Shown one piece after another: positions 25,632 through 34,012 of a DNA stretch of 64,000 nt. Position 1 is the first letter of the stretch, and every line of letters begins with the position of its first letter. A program made the position numbers and the translations under genes. The notes under the pieces are model-generated. The model was not told the origin of the DNA. It saw nothing but the letters and a program-made list of their open reading frames with translations, and did no database searches. The stretch is from Methanocella_A sp963792125 (GTDB taxonomy: Archaea > Halobacteriota > Methanocellia > Methanocellales > Methanocellaceae): contig CAWBVA010000012.1 in assembly GCA_963792125.1 (NCBI GenBank), positions 930,001 through 994,000 of the forward strand. The letters are read 5' to 3'.

Positions 25632-26391
25632 TTAATACCCGTAGCTTAGGCATCTCATGCCTACGTTTACCGGCAGGCCGGACGGCGTGGCCAGGCCCAC
25701 GAGCCGGCAATAGGTGCTGATTGATATCGCGAACGGGTGCTGGTATAAGAGATCATATACCGGCCTTCCCAGGTTTATGGGATGATAGGCCGCATAAGTG
25801 AGGTTCTCGGGAGTAAAGGGGGTCGGGAGGTTTGTGCTCTCGGCCTGCTCGCTGGCGTTGTCAGCAGACGTATCGGTCAAATTGTTGGCAGCGGGCTGAC
25901 CGGAGTTGTTTATCCCCGCGAGGCTGAAATTATTAAAAGCCCTTCCAATGCTGTTGTTATTTATCGTCACATATTCTTGAGGTGGCGTTAACGTCTGTGA
26001 CGTTCACCGTTGTATCATTGCCCGACATGTTATTCTCTATGGTCACGGGGCCCGCCACGTTCAGGTTAAGCTGCCGGACCGGATCGATTGGCGCCCGCGA
26101 TACGTCGCCGGCCATGAAATATTGGTCGGTATGGTTGGAAGGCACGCTTTCCGGATCGCCGAAAGTGGCCACGCTGCCGTTGCCGATGCCCAGGTTGCCC
26201 ATATTACGGAAAATGCTCCAGTGGTGCGTGTTCTGCACGAGGAAGTTGGCGGTGGTGCCCGGCCGGTCGTACCCGTTAGGCTCGAAGCTGTTGGGAGCTC
26301 TGTAGCCGAAGCCGGTGAGGTAATTAATGATGTCGGCCCTCGCATCGGAGCGAATGGCAATAGTTGTCACAAGCGCGACGCTGAGTACCAT
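25632..26391 (-). CDS. Secreted sequon-rich protein, paralogue 2 (frame break near 25968)
   Basis: From MVLSVALVTTIAIRSDARAD (a signal-like start; a start a few codons upstream cannot be excluded) it continues with WSIFRNMGNLGIGNGSVATF, AGDVS and a low-complexity region with many sequons (NMSG, NDTT, NVTD, NLTD, NASE). The frame changes around 25968 (GTTAACGCCACCTC lacks one base), joining to PPQEYVTINNNSIG and ending with NLTYAAYHPINLGRPVY and a Cys-containing tail. It is paralogous to 22480-23120 and diverges from kdpA in the same way that gene diverges from trkH. Confidence 0.7.
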
Positions 26392-26680
26392 TGCTACGGC
26401 TGAGGAATATGGTCCCCCTTCCTACAGTTATAATCCCACCTTCTCTACATGGCAGGTCAGCAGATGTACCTTTATGTGTATTGAATAATAAGAGCGAATA
26501 AGCCCGCTTTACAGGCCAGATCTGATAATTCGCGGAAATTTTCAAATTGTTAACATATTGTTGCTTCAGTTTTAAACGAATGGCTTGACCGGAAAATATC
26601 TTCCGTCTATAATTATTACTGTACAAATCGGACTATATGTAAGCTGTCTATTGCGATGAAATCTTATACTGAACGGAAAG
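26392..26680. other. Divergent spacer upstream of kdpA
   Basis: AT-rich spacer without a recognisable gene. The long minus-strand frame across it lacks coding character. Confidence 0.35.
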
Positions 26681-26865
26681 TGTTATATATACATAGATAA
26701 GGTCGGTGCGCAATCGTTATATACTCATTTCTAGAAAGTAAAAACGTCCAAGTGTAAAAATATAATATATTAAAGATATTTATTAATATATGAACGTTCA
26801 GGAGATAAATAACTAATGGTTAATCCGGATAGTTATGCCGATTCTCTCCCTGGCGCAGGGAAGGA
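26681..26865 (+). promoter_or_regulatory. kdpA promoter and structured leader
   Basis: Contains the block shared with trkH (TATATA, CAT, AGGTCG, CAATC, TTATATACT at 26717-26725, ATTTCTAGAA). The TATA box ends 141 nt before the kdpA ATG. At the leader's end ATTCTCTCCCT (26841-26851) can pair with AGGGAAGGAAT (26857-26867) across a 5-nt loop, which would hide the ribosome-binding site and first start codon. A 17-codon ORF runs through this hairpin. Confidence 0.65.
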
Positions 26866-26869
26866 ATGA
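26816..26869 (+). CDS. Putative 17-residue leader peptide overlapping the kdpA start
   Basis: Reads MVNPDSYADSLPGAGKE, with GGAG 11 nt upstream of its ATG. Its stop TGA overlaps the kdpA start as ATGA. Ribosomes translating it would open the hairpin covering the kdpA ribosome-binding site. Position and last codons match the leader ORF of trkH. It is not similar to KdpF. Confidence 0.45.
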   Translation: MVNPDSYADSLPGAGKE

Positions 26870-28593
26870 TGGCAATGTTCGTGACGGACGTTTTAATGCT
26901 GGCACTGTTTCTGCTAGCGTTGCTGGTACTGGTCAAGCCTGTAGGCATCTATATCGCGAAAGCCTTTCAGGGTGAGATCCGGTTTGGAAGACCGGTCGAG
27001 CAGGCGATCTACCGGATTGCGGGAGTCGACCCGTCGGCCGAGATGGGCTGGAAAAGATATGCCGTCGCCATGCTGGCGTTCAACCTGCTGGGATTCCTGT
27101 TCCTGCTGTTGTTATTGCTGTTCCAGGGCGCGCTGCCGCTGAACCCGCAGGGCTTCCCCGGGTTCGCCTGGGACCTGGCCATCAACACCGCCACCAGCTT
27201 CATGACCAACACGAACTGGCAGAACTATTCCGGCGAGGCCGCGGCCAGCTACCTGACCCAGATGGCCGGCCTGGCCGTGCAGAACTTCCTGTCGGCGGCT
27301 ACGGGCATCTGTATCGCCATTGCCTTCATCCGGAGCATCGCCCGGAAGAACGTCGCCGACCATCGGCAACTTCTGGGCCGACATGGTCCGCTGCACGCTG
27401 TACCTCCTCCTGCCGCTTTCCCTGGTCATCGCCATCGTGCTGATGTCCCAGGGCGTGATCCAGAACTTCAGCCCGTACGTGAGCACGACGGCGGTCGACC
27501 CGTTCAATGCTTCCGACGGGACGCTGATCACCGGGCAGACCCTGCCCATGGGCCCCATCGCCTCGCAGGAGGCCATCAAGGAGCTGGGCACCAACGGCGG
27601 CGGGCCGTTCAACGCCAACTCGGCGCATCCCTTCGAGAACCCCAACACGGTGACCGAATTTGCTGGGATATTTTCGCTCCTCATCATCTCTTTCTCGCTG
27701 TTCTACACGTTCGGCTACATGGTCAAGGACACCAGGCAGGGCTGGGCGCTCATCGCCGTCGTGCTCATCATCCTCGTCACTTGCATGGCCTTCTTATACG
27801 CGGCAGAGTCGAACGGCAACCCGCTGCTGGGAAGCCTGAACCTCACCGGCCCGTACATGGAAGGCAAAGAAGCCCGGTTCGGCCTGGGCCAGAGCGCGCT
27901 GTTCGCCTCCGCCACCACCGGGACCTCGACGGGCGCTGTGAACAACATGCACGACTCGCTGACGCCGCTGGGCGGTATGGTGCCGCTGTTCCTGATCCTC
28001 ACGAGCGAGGTGTTGCCGGGAGGCGTGGGCTCGGGCCTCTATACGATGCTGGCCTACGTGATCATCGGCGTGTTCATCGCCGGGCTGATGATCGGCCGGA
28101 CGCCGGAGTACCTCGGCAAGAAGATAGAGGCGCTGGAGATGCGGGGGTCCATCGTCGTCGTGCTGGCCTCGGGCCTGCTGGTGCTGATCTTCACCGGTAT
28201 CGCGCTGGTCATATCGGTCGGGACCTCATCCGTCGCCAACCCCGGCCCGCACGGGCTGACCGAGATCGTCTACGCGTTCGCCTCCATGTCCAACAACAAC
28301 GGCAGCGCCTTCGCCGGCCTCGCGGCAACACGCTGTTCTACAACCTGACGGGCGCATTCTGCATGTTCGTCGGCCGGTTCGCCCCGGCGATCGCGGTGCT
28401 GGCCATGGCCGGCTCCCTGGCGGCCAAGAAGCACTACCAGATCACTTCGGCCACCCTGCCCACTCATAATCCGGCTTTCGTCTTCTGGCTGATCTTCGTC
28501 ATCATGCTCGTAGGGGTAATTTCATTCTTCTCCGTGCTGGCCGTCGGCCCGTTCGTCGAGCATCTGATCATGACGCAGGGAGGGACGTTCTGA
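26866..28593 (+). CDS. kdpA: Potassium-transporting ATPase, channel subunit KdpA (two frame breaks)
   Basis: Membrane subunit related to TrkH that carries the potassium path of the Kdp P-type pump. Seen: SFMTNTNWQNYSGE and NGGGPFNANSAHPFENP filter segments, and MSNNNGSAFAG. The chain starts in one frame, shifts near 27345 (after IAFIRSIARK, to TIGNFWADMVR), and returns near 28322 (GLA to GNTLFYNLTG). The rejoined length of about 575 residues is normal. The stop overlaps the kdpB start by one base (TGATG). Confidence 0.92.
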   Translation: MMAMFVTDVLMLALFLLALLVLVKPVGIYIAKAFQGEIRFGRPVEQAIYRIAGVDPSAEMGWKRYAVAMLAFNLLGFLFLLLLLLFQGALPLNPQGFPGFAWDLAINTATSFMTNTNWQNYSGEAAASYLTQMAGLAVQNFLSAATGICIAIAFIRSIARKNVADHRQLLGRHGPLHAVPPPAAFPGHRHRADVPGRDPELQPVREHDGGRPVQCFRRDADHRADPAHGPHRLAGGHQGAGHQRRRAVQRQLGASLREPQHGDRICWDIFAPHHLFLAVLHVRLHGQGHQAGLGAHRRRAHHPRHLHGLLIRGRVERQPAAGKPEPHRPVHGRQRSPVRPGPERAVRLRHHRDLDGRCEQHARLADAAGRYGAAVPDPHERGVAGRRGLGPLYDAGLRDHRRVHRRADDRPDAGVPRQEDRGAGDAGVHRRRAGLGPAGADLHRYRAGHIGRDLIRRQPRPARADRDRLRVRLHVQQQRQRLRRPRGNTLFYNLTGAFCMFVGRFAPAIAVLAMAGSLAAKKHYQITSATLPTHNPAFVFWLIFVIMLVGVISFFSVLAVGPFVEHLIMTQGGTF

Positions 28594-30643
28594 TGCAAGA
28601 GGAAGGCAAGCTTTTTCACGCCGCAGGTCGCCTACCAGGCGCTCGTCGGCTCGTTTGTCAAGCTCGACCCGCGGCACCTGTGGCGGAACCCGGTGATGCT
28701 GTCGGTGGAGATCGGCAGCCTCATCACCACCGTCAGCTTCCTGTACGCGCTCGTCTCGAACGGGCAGGCGCTGTTCTTCGGCCTGGTGGCCGTGTGGCTC
28801 TGGCTGACCGTGCTGTTCGCGAACTTCGCCGAGTCGGTCGCCGAGATCAAGGGCAAGGCCAAGGCGGACGAGCTGCGCCGGACCCGCTCGAACCTGATGG
28901 CCAAGCAGCTGAAGGAGAAACGCTTCGGAGCGCCCTACGAGATGGTCCCTGCATCGGACCTGAACAAGGGTGATCTCGTGCTCGTCCAGACGGGAGATAC
29001 CATCCCTGCGGACGGCGAGATCGTGGACGGCGCGGCCATGATCAACGAGTCCGCCGTCACCGGCGAATCGGCCCCGGTGATCCGGGAGGCCGGCGGCGAT
29101 CGCTGCAGCGTGGTGGCCGGGACTAAGGTCATATCCAACGAGATCATCGTCCGGATCACCGTGAACCAGGGCGAAGCCTTCCTGGACAAGCTCATCTCGA
29201 TGATCGAGACGGCCAAGCGACCCAAGACGCCCAACGAGATTGCGCTCGAGACGCTGTTGATCGCGCTGATCCGCCATCTTCGTGTTCGTCTGCGCGAACT
29301 TCTGGTCGCTGTCCGTCTACAGCGTCAACGCCGTCGGCCGCGGCTCTCCCGCGGACGTCGTGGTCCTGGTCGCACTGTTCGTCTGCCTGGCCCCGACGAC
29401 CATCGCCGCGCTGTTGCCTGCGATAGGTATCGCGGGCATGGACCGCCTCTTCGGCAAGAACGTCATCGCCCTCTCCGGCCGCGCCATCGAGGCCTCCGGG
29501 GACATTGACACGATCCTGCTGGACAAGACGGGCACCATCACCCACGGGAACCGCCAGGCGGTCAACTTCATTCCGGTCAACGGGCACAGCGAGAAGGAGG
29601 TCGCCGAGGCGGCATACATCTCCTCGCTGAACGATGAGACGCCCGAAGGCAAGAGCACCGAGGACCTGGCGCTTAAAAAGTATGGCGTCGATAAGAAGGT
29701 GGACGTCTCGGACTACAAGCCCATCCTCTTCTCCGCCCAGACCCGCATGAGCGGCGCCGACGTCATGGGGCACAAGTACCGGAAGGGGGCCCCCGACGCC
29801 ATCGAGAACTACGTGCTGAAGAACGGAGGCACCGTCCACCCGGGCACCAACGACATCGTCACCGAGATCGCCCGGACCGGGGGCACGCCGCTCCTGGTCG
29901 GCGTCGACAACGACATCTACGGCGTCATCCACCTGAAGGACGTGCTGAAGGAGGGCATCAGGGAGCGCATCGCCCGGGTGCAGGCCATGGGCATCAAGAC
30001 GGTCCTCATCACCGGCGACAACCCCCTGACGGCAGCCACATCGCGAAGGAGGCGGGCATCGACGAGTACGTCGCCCAGGCGAAGCCGGAGGACAAGCTGC
30101 GCATCGTCAAGGAGAAGCAGGCGGACGGCATCATGGTCGCCATGACCGGCGACGGCACCAACGACGCGCCGGCGCTGGCCCAGGCGGACGTGGGTGTGGC
30201 CATGAGCGCGGGCACGCAGGTCGCCCGCGAGGCGGCCAACATGGTCGACCTGGACAATGATCCGGCGAAGCTGATCGACATTGTACGCATCGGCAAGGAG
30301 ATCTTGATGACCCGGGGCGCGCTGACGACCTTCAGCATCGCCAACGACATCGCGAAGTACTTCGTCATCATCCCTGCCGCACTGTACACCGTGTACCCGC
30401 AGCTGGACGTGCTGGACTTCCTGGGGCTCCACTCGCCGGAGAGCGCGATACTGTCAGCGGTGATCTTCAACGCCATCATCATCGTCCTGCTGATACCGCT
30501 GGCGCTCCGGGGGGTGAAGTTCCGGCCCACCACGGCGGAGCCGGATGTTCGTGCAGAACCTGCTCCTCTACGGCGTCGGCGGCGTGATCGTGCCCTTCGT
30601 CGGGATATGGCTGATAGACAAAGTCGTAGGAGTATTCATATAG
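28593..30643 (+). CDS. kdpB: Potassium-transporting P-type ATPase subunit KdpB (four frame breaks)
   Basis: The catalytic pump subunit. Found in order across three frames: KLF then PQVAYQALVGSFVKLDPRHL, the actuator motif VTGESAPV (TGES), membrane segments through LAPTTIAALLPAIGIAGMDR, phosphorylation site DKTGTIT, the nucleotide domain, and hinge motif MTGDGTNDAPALAQAD. Breaks lie near 28616, 29268, 30034 and 30537, each explained by one base. The tail MFVQNLLLYGVGG ends at 30643. Every catalytic residue is present once frames are joined, at about 683 residues. Confidence 0.92.
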
Positions 30644-30656
30644 GGAGGGAAGAAGC

Positions 30657-31232
30657 ATGAGCGACATATTCAAAGAGCTTAAGCCGCTGATTGTCATCTT
30701 CGTGGCGCTGGTCGTCCTGACCGGCTTCGTGTACCCGATGGTCGTGTTCGTCATCGGCCAGATCGCGTTCCCCTACCAGGCGAACGGCAGCCTGATCACG
30801 GACGGCAACGGCACCGTCGTGGGCTCGGAGCTCATCGGCCAGCAGTTCACGGCCGATAAATACTTCTGGTCCCGCCCATCGTACACGAGCGGTTTCCCGT
30901 ATAACCCTCTGGCGTCCGGCGGCTCGAACCTCGGGCCGACCAACGGGAAATTGATCAGCGACATCAGGAACCGGACAATGTTCATCAAGCAGGCTAACAG
31001 CGTGGAAAACGTGCCTACTGATCTGGTCATGGGCTCGGCCAGCGGCCTGGACCCGGACATCAGCCTGGACGCCGCGCTGCTGCAGGTGCCGCGCGTGGCT
31101 AAGGCCCGTGGACTGGACGTGACGACCGTCGAACAACTGGTGAGAGACCGTGCGGAAAAGCCGCTGCTGGGCATCGCCGGGACCGACACGGTAAACGTTT
31201 TAACGTTGAACCTCGCTCTGGATAAGTTGTGA
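30657..31232 (+). CDS. kdpC: Potassium-transporting ATPase subunit KdpC
   Basis: 191 residues, intact. One N-terminal membrane helix (LIVIFVALVVLTGFVYPMVV) anchors an outer domain with FWSRPS, and the C-terminal ASGLDPDISLDAALLQVPRV signature. KdpC stabilises the KdpAB complex. It follows kdpB by 13 nt with GGGAGGGAAGA as the ribosome-binding site. The one kdp subunit gene here without a frame break. Confidence 0.96.
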   Translation: MSDIFKELKPLIVIFVALVVLTGFVYPMVVFVIGQIAFPYQANGSLITDGNGTVVGSELIGQQFTADKYFWSRPSYTSGFPYNPLASGGSNLGPTNGKLISDIRNRTMFIKQANSVENVPTDLVMGSASGLDPDISLDAALLQVPRVAKARGLDVTTVEQLVRDRAEKPLLGIAGTDTVNVLTLNLALDKL

Positions 31233-32446
31233 GCATGATCCCTGAATACCGTCGCCCTGACCCGGACGAACTGCTGAAACTGATAACAGCGGAAGAGGCG
31301 CGGGAGAACCGTGGCAAGCTTACGATCTACTTCGGCTACGCGCCGGGCGTCGGTAAAACTTATTCGATGCTCTCGGATGCACGGAACCTGTGGAAGGAGG
31401 GGAAGGACGTAGCGATCGGCTGGCTCCAGACCCACGGCCGCAAGGAGACCGAATCCCTCGCCGAAGGCATGGAGTTCCTCCCGACGCTCGAGGTCGAGTA
31501 CAGCGGCATCAGGCTCAAGGAGATGGACCTCCATGCCATCCTGGACCGGAAGCCGGAGATCGTTGTGGTCGACGAGCTGGCCCACACGAACGCGCCGGGG
31601 ATGAAGCACCAGAAACGCTACCAGGACGTCGAGGAAATCCTGGATGCGGGCATTAACGTCTACACGACCCTCAACGTCCAGCACTTAGAGAGCCTCAACG
31701 ACGTGGTCGCAAAGATATCGGGAGCGATCATGAGGGAGACGGTCCCGGACCCCTCTTTCTGTCCTCCCACGAGGTCAAGCTGATCGACCTGCCGGTGGAT
31801 GAGCTGCTCAAACGGCTGAAGGAGGGGAAAGTCTATACCAGGGACATGGCTGCAGCAAGCGGTCAACCGGTTCTTCGAGCCCTACACCTTGCTGGGGCTG
31901 CGGCAGCTGGCCACCCGCGAAGTATCGATACGCCTGGACCATCGCATATTCCGATACCTGAAGGAGCAAGGGCTGACCGGACCATGGTACGCATCCGAGC
32001 GGGTGCTTGTCGGCCTGCACGCCAGCCCCTACGCCGCCCAGATCATCCGGGCGGCTTTCAGGCTGTCGAGCGAGCTGAACGCCGACCTGATCGCCGTCCA
32101 CGTGGTAAGCGACAAGGACAAGAATTTCACGGACGAGGAAAAGGGGTGGCTCCAGAAGGCGATCGATGTCGCCAGGACCCTGCAGGTGCAGGATCGTCAA
32201 GCTGAAGGGCAACGACATCTCGCGGAGATCGCCCGGTACGCGAACGAGAACAACGTTACCAAGATACTCATCGGGAAGCCGCTGCGGCACGGGAACATCC
32301 GGCCCATCGACCGGTTGCTGTTACTGACCTCGGGCATCGACGTGTATATTTTTGCCGGGCAGGGCAAGGAGCCGAGCCCGAAAATGGATGAGCTGTCCAG
32401 GAATCCCCTCAACCAGCTTTTGAAGTACTTCAAAGGTCAGGTTTGA
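31229..32446 (+). CDS. kdpD: KdpD sensor domain protein lacking a kinase (several frame breaks)
   Basis: The KdpD N-terminal domain is clear: GYAPGVGKTYSMLSDA with a Walker-type GVGKT, VDELAHTNAPGMKHQKRYQD, and VYTTLNVQHLESLND. It continues in other frames (LSSHEVKLIDLPVDELLKRL; QQAVNRFFEPYTLLGLRQLA) into a universal-stress-protein-like domain (ERVLVGLHASPYAAQIIRAA ... KILIGKPLRHG). Breaks are near 31752, 31853 and a compensating pair near 32195-32220. Transmembrane and histidine kinase domains are absent, so it ends at about 400 residues. The GTG at 31229 overlaps the kdpC stop; ATG 31235 is an alternative. Confidence 0.85.
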
Positions 32447-32494
32447 ACAGGCCGCCTTCGTCGAGCATTGATAATATTAAAGGAGCGAACCCGC

Positions 32495-32782
32495 TCAGCG
32501 GGCTCTCTGCCTGGGCGCGGCGCGCTTCTTCGGGGCCATGCGCTTGCCGGCTTTCGGCCCGGTGACTTCCACGGCTTCGTCTGCCTTCAGCGTGGTCTTG
32601 CACCGGTTGCACTCGGCTGCACACCACTCGTGGTACATTGCCGTGCACGCGGGACAGACGATGGCGTCATCTTTCTTTATCGCGAGGCCGCACTCGTCGC
32701 ACCTTCCGGCGTCGTCCTCCTCCAGCTCGTCGTCTGCGCGGTCTGCCCCTAACTCGTCGAAGTCGTCATCGTCCACGTACAT
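32495..32782 (-). CDS. Small zinc-binding protein, RING/ribbon-like
   Basis: 95 residues. An acidic N-terminus (MYVDDDDFDELGADRADDEL) precedes a cysteine/histidine array CDEC-x11-CPAC-x4-H-x2-C-x3-C-x2-C that can bind two zinc ions in a cross-brace, like RING, PHD or B-box types. The C-terminus is strongly basic (KRMAPKKRAAPRQRAR). Function not known; charge asymmetry suggests nucleic-acid or protein contact. Confidence 0.7.
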   Translation of the reverse strand: MYVDDDDFDELGADRADDELEEDDAGRCDECGLAIKKDDAIVCPACTAMYHEWCAAECNRCKTTLKADEAVEVTGPKAGKRMAPKKRAAPRQRAR

Positions 32783-33023
32783 CGTAATTGCACTTCCAGC
32801 ATGAATGCTGTTCGAGATAATATTTAAAATTTTTGGGCGATAATGGCCAGGGTTCTCGATTGGTACGAAGTGCGCTTATATACCTGCCGCAGGAGAGGCG
32901 TGGAAAGCACGACAGTTGTCGATTATTTACCGCAAGGGATACCGCACGGCAAGGTACGTATCGGCCGTGCGTGCCGGGGCGACAGCTATTTATTTTTGCA
33001 TTCAGAGGTAAACATGTGAACCC
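32783..33023 (+). promoter_or_regulatory. Long leader before the small gene at 33024
   Basis: CTTATATACC (about 32875-32884) is a TATA-like box about 140 nt before ATG 33024. The transcribed part has a GC-rich region with complementary segments GCACGGC and GCCGTGC (about 32944-32972). Just before the start is GAGGTAAAC. Could be a structured 5' leader; no known RNA motif recognised. Confidence 0.35.
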
Positions 33024-33302
33024 ATGGTCGATCATATGACAGTGCAGGGCGCGGTTGACGAGGCCGTGAAGAAGGGTACGTACCCGGACAGGAAGGCGGC
33101 CATAGCCGGCCTGACAAAGCAGCTGATCGACTACCAGAAGGGCGTGCTCAAAGGCAAGCTGGACGTCGACCCGGTCGACACCGTCGACAAAATGCGGGGA
33201 GAACTCTGGCAGTCGCTGATGAAGCAGGCCGGCGAAGACGAGGACCGGGCGGCACACCTGTACGCGGAAGAGATGAAGAGAATAAGCGGACAGGGGCACT
33301 GA
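33024..33302 (+). CDS. Small helical protein upstream of a PIN-domain gene
   Basis: 92 residues, predicted mostly helical and highly charged (QGAVDEAVKKGTYPDRKAAI ... YAEEMKRISGQGH). It is followed after four bases by a PIN-domain ORF, an arrangement like an antitoxin-toxin pair, although no ribbon-helix-helix or AbrB signature is visible. An alternative is a PIN-associated RNA-binding partner. Confidence 0.55.
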   Translation: MVDHMTVQGAVDEAVKKGTYPDRKAAIAGLTKQLIDYQKGVLKGKLDVDPVDTVDKMRGELWQSLMKQAGEDEDRAAHLYAEEMKRISGQGH

Positions 33303-33306
33303 TATC

Positions 33307-33750
33307 ATGTCAGGCATGGTCGGTAAGATCAAGCTGTACCTCAACACGGACGTGCTGCTCAGCCTGCTCGTGGACGAGGAGAAGAAAGGCGTGAAGCTCG
33401 GGGAGAACGTGGCCAGCTCCTCCGACAGGCGGCCGACGGCAAATACCAGGTCTTCGTCTCCGAACATACCGCGAACGAGCTGCTCAAGGTGGGCGTCCCG
33501 GCAGGAATACCTGGGCCAGGTGCTCAGGCCCATGCTGCTGATGAACGGAAGCGACCTGCTGCTGGCGAACGAGGACATCCTGCGCGGCGCGCTGAAGCTG
33601 CACCGTATGAGCGAGATGCCATTCCTGCGGGCGCTGCACATCGTCTTCGCCCAGCGGAACAACGCGATAATCGTCACCCGGGACTTCGATACGGCCAACA
33701 GCGCCCGGACAATGGCCGGCGTCATGAAACCCGAAGACCTCCTCGCTTGA
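33307..33750 (+). CDS. PIN-domain protein (two compensating frame breaks)
   Basis: LYLNTDVLLSLLVDEEKKG holds the first conserved Asp of PIN nucleases, and VFAQRNNAIIVTRDFDTANS the later acidic pair. Between about 33420 and 33500 the continuous frame reads nonsense (DRRPTANTRSSSPNI), whereas the adjacent frame reads RQAADGKYQVFVSEHTANEL, the expected PIN helix-strand with a conserved Glu. Two single-base indels would restore a normal PIN domain of about 147 residues. Probable RNase; possible toxin with the upstream small gene. Confidence 0.65.
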   Translation: MSGMVGKIKLYLNTDVLLSLLVDEEKKGVKLGENVASSSDRRPTANTRSSSPNIPRTSCSRWASRQEYLGQVLRPMLLMNGSDLLLANEDILRGALKLHRMSEMPFLRALHIVFAQRNNAIIVTRDFDTANSARTMAGVMKPEDLLA

Positions 33751-34006
33751 GGCCGCCAAGGGTCCAAGAGGAGACGCCAAGGTACTAAGGGAAGACGCCA
33801 AGGCGCCACTTTTAGCACCCGAAGGTTTCAAGGCGCCAAGCTATTCTTAATATTTCAAGGCTCTAAGTAGCCAGGTTATAGCGATTACATAATAATTCTC
33901 TTAGCCACTTGAAGTCTTAGATCTAAAAAAAACTTGGCGCCTTGAAACCTTCGGTTGCATAAAAAGTGGCGTCTTGGAGCCTTCTCTTAGTACCTTGGCG
34001 CCTTAT
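33751..34006. repeat. Long palindromic element, family C copy 1
   Basis: Arms of about 100 nt made of GCCAAGG-type units: left contains CCGAAGGTTTCAAGGCGCCA, right contains TTGGCGCCTTGAAACCTTCG, and both carry CCACTTTT/AAAAGTGG. The AT-rich centre spans about 33845-33930. It separates the convergent PIN and helicase genes. Closely related to 58862-59095. Confidence 0.75.
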
Positions 34007-34012
34007 AGCGTT

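Noticed and set aside
26816..26869. kdpF gene for the small ORF before kdpA
   Set aside because: The peptide is hydrophilic (MVNPDSYADSLPGAGKE), whereas KdpF is a membrane helix of about 29 residues.
24200..32446. Genuine pseudogenisation of the potassium operon
   Set aside because: All catalytic and filter motifs are preserved, breaks are single bases and kdpC is intact; error in the sequence is simpler, though unproven.
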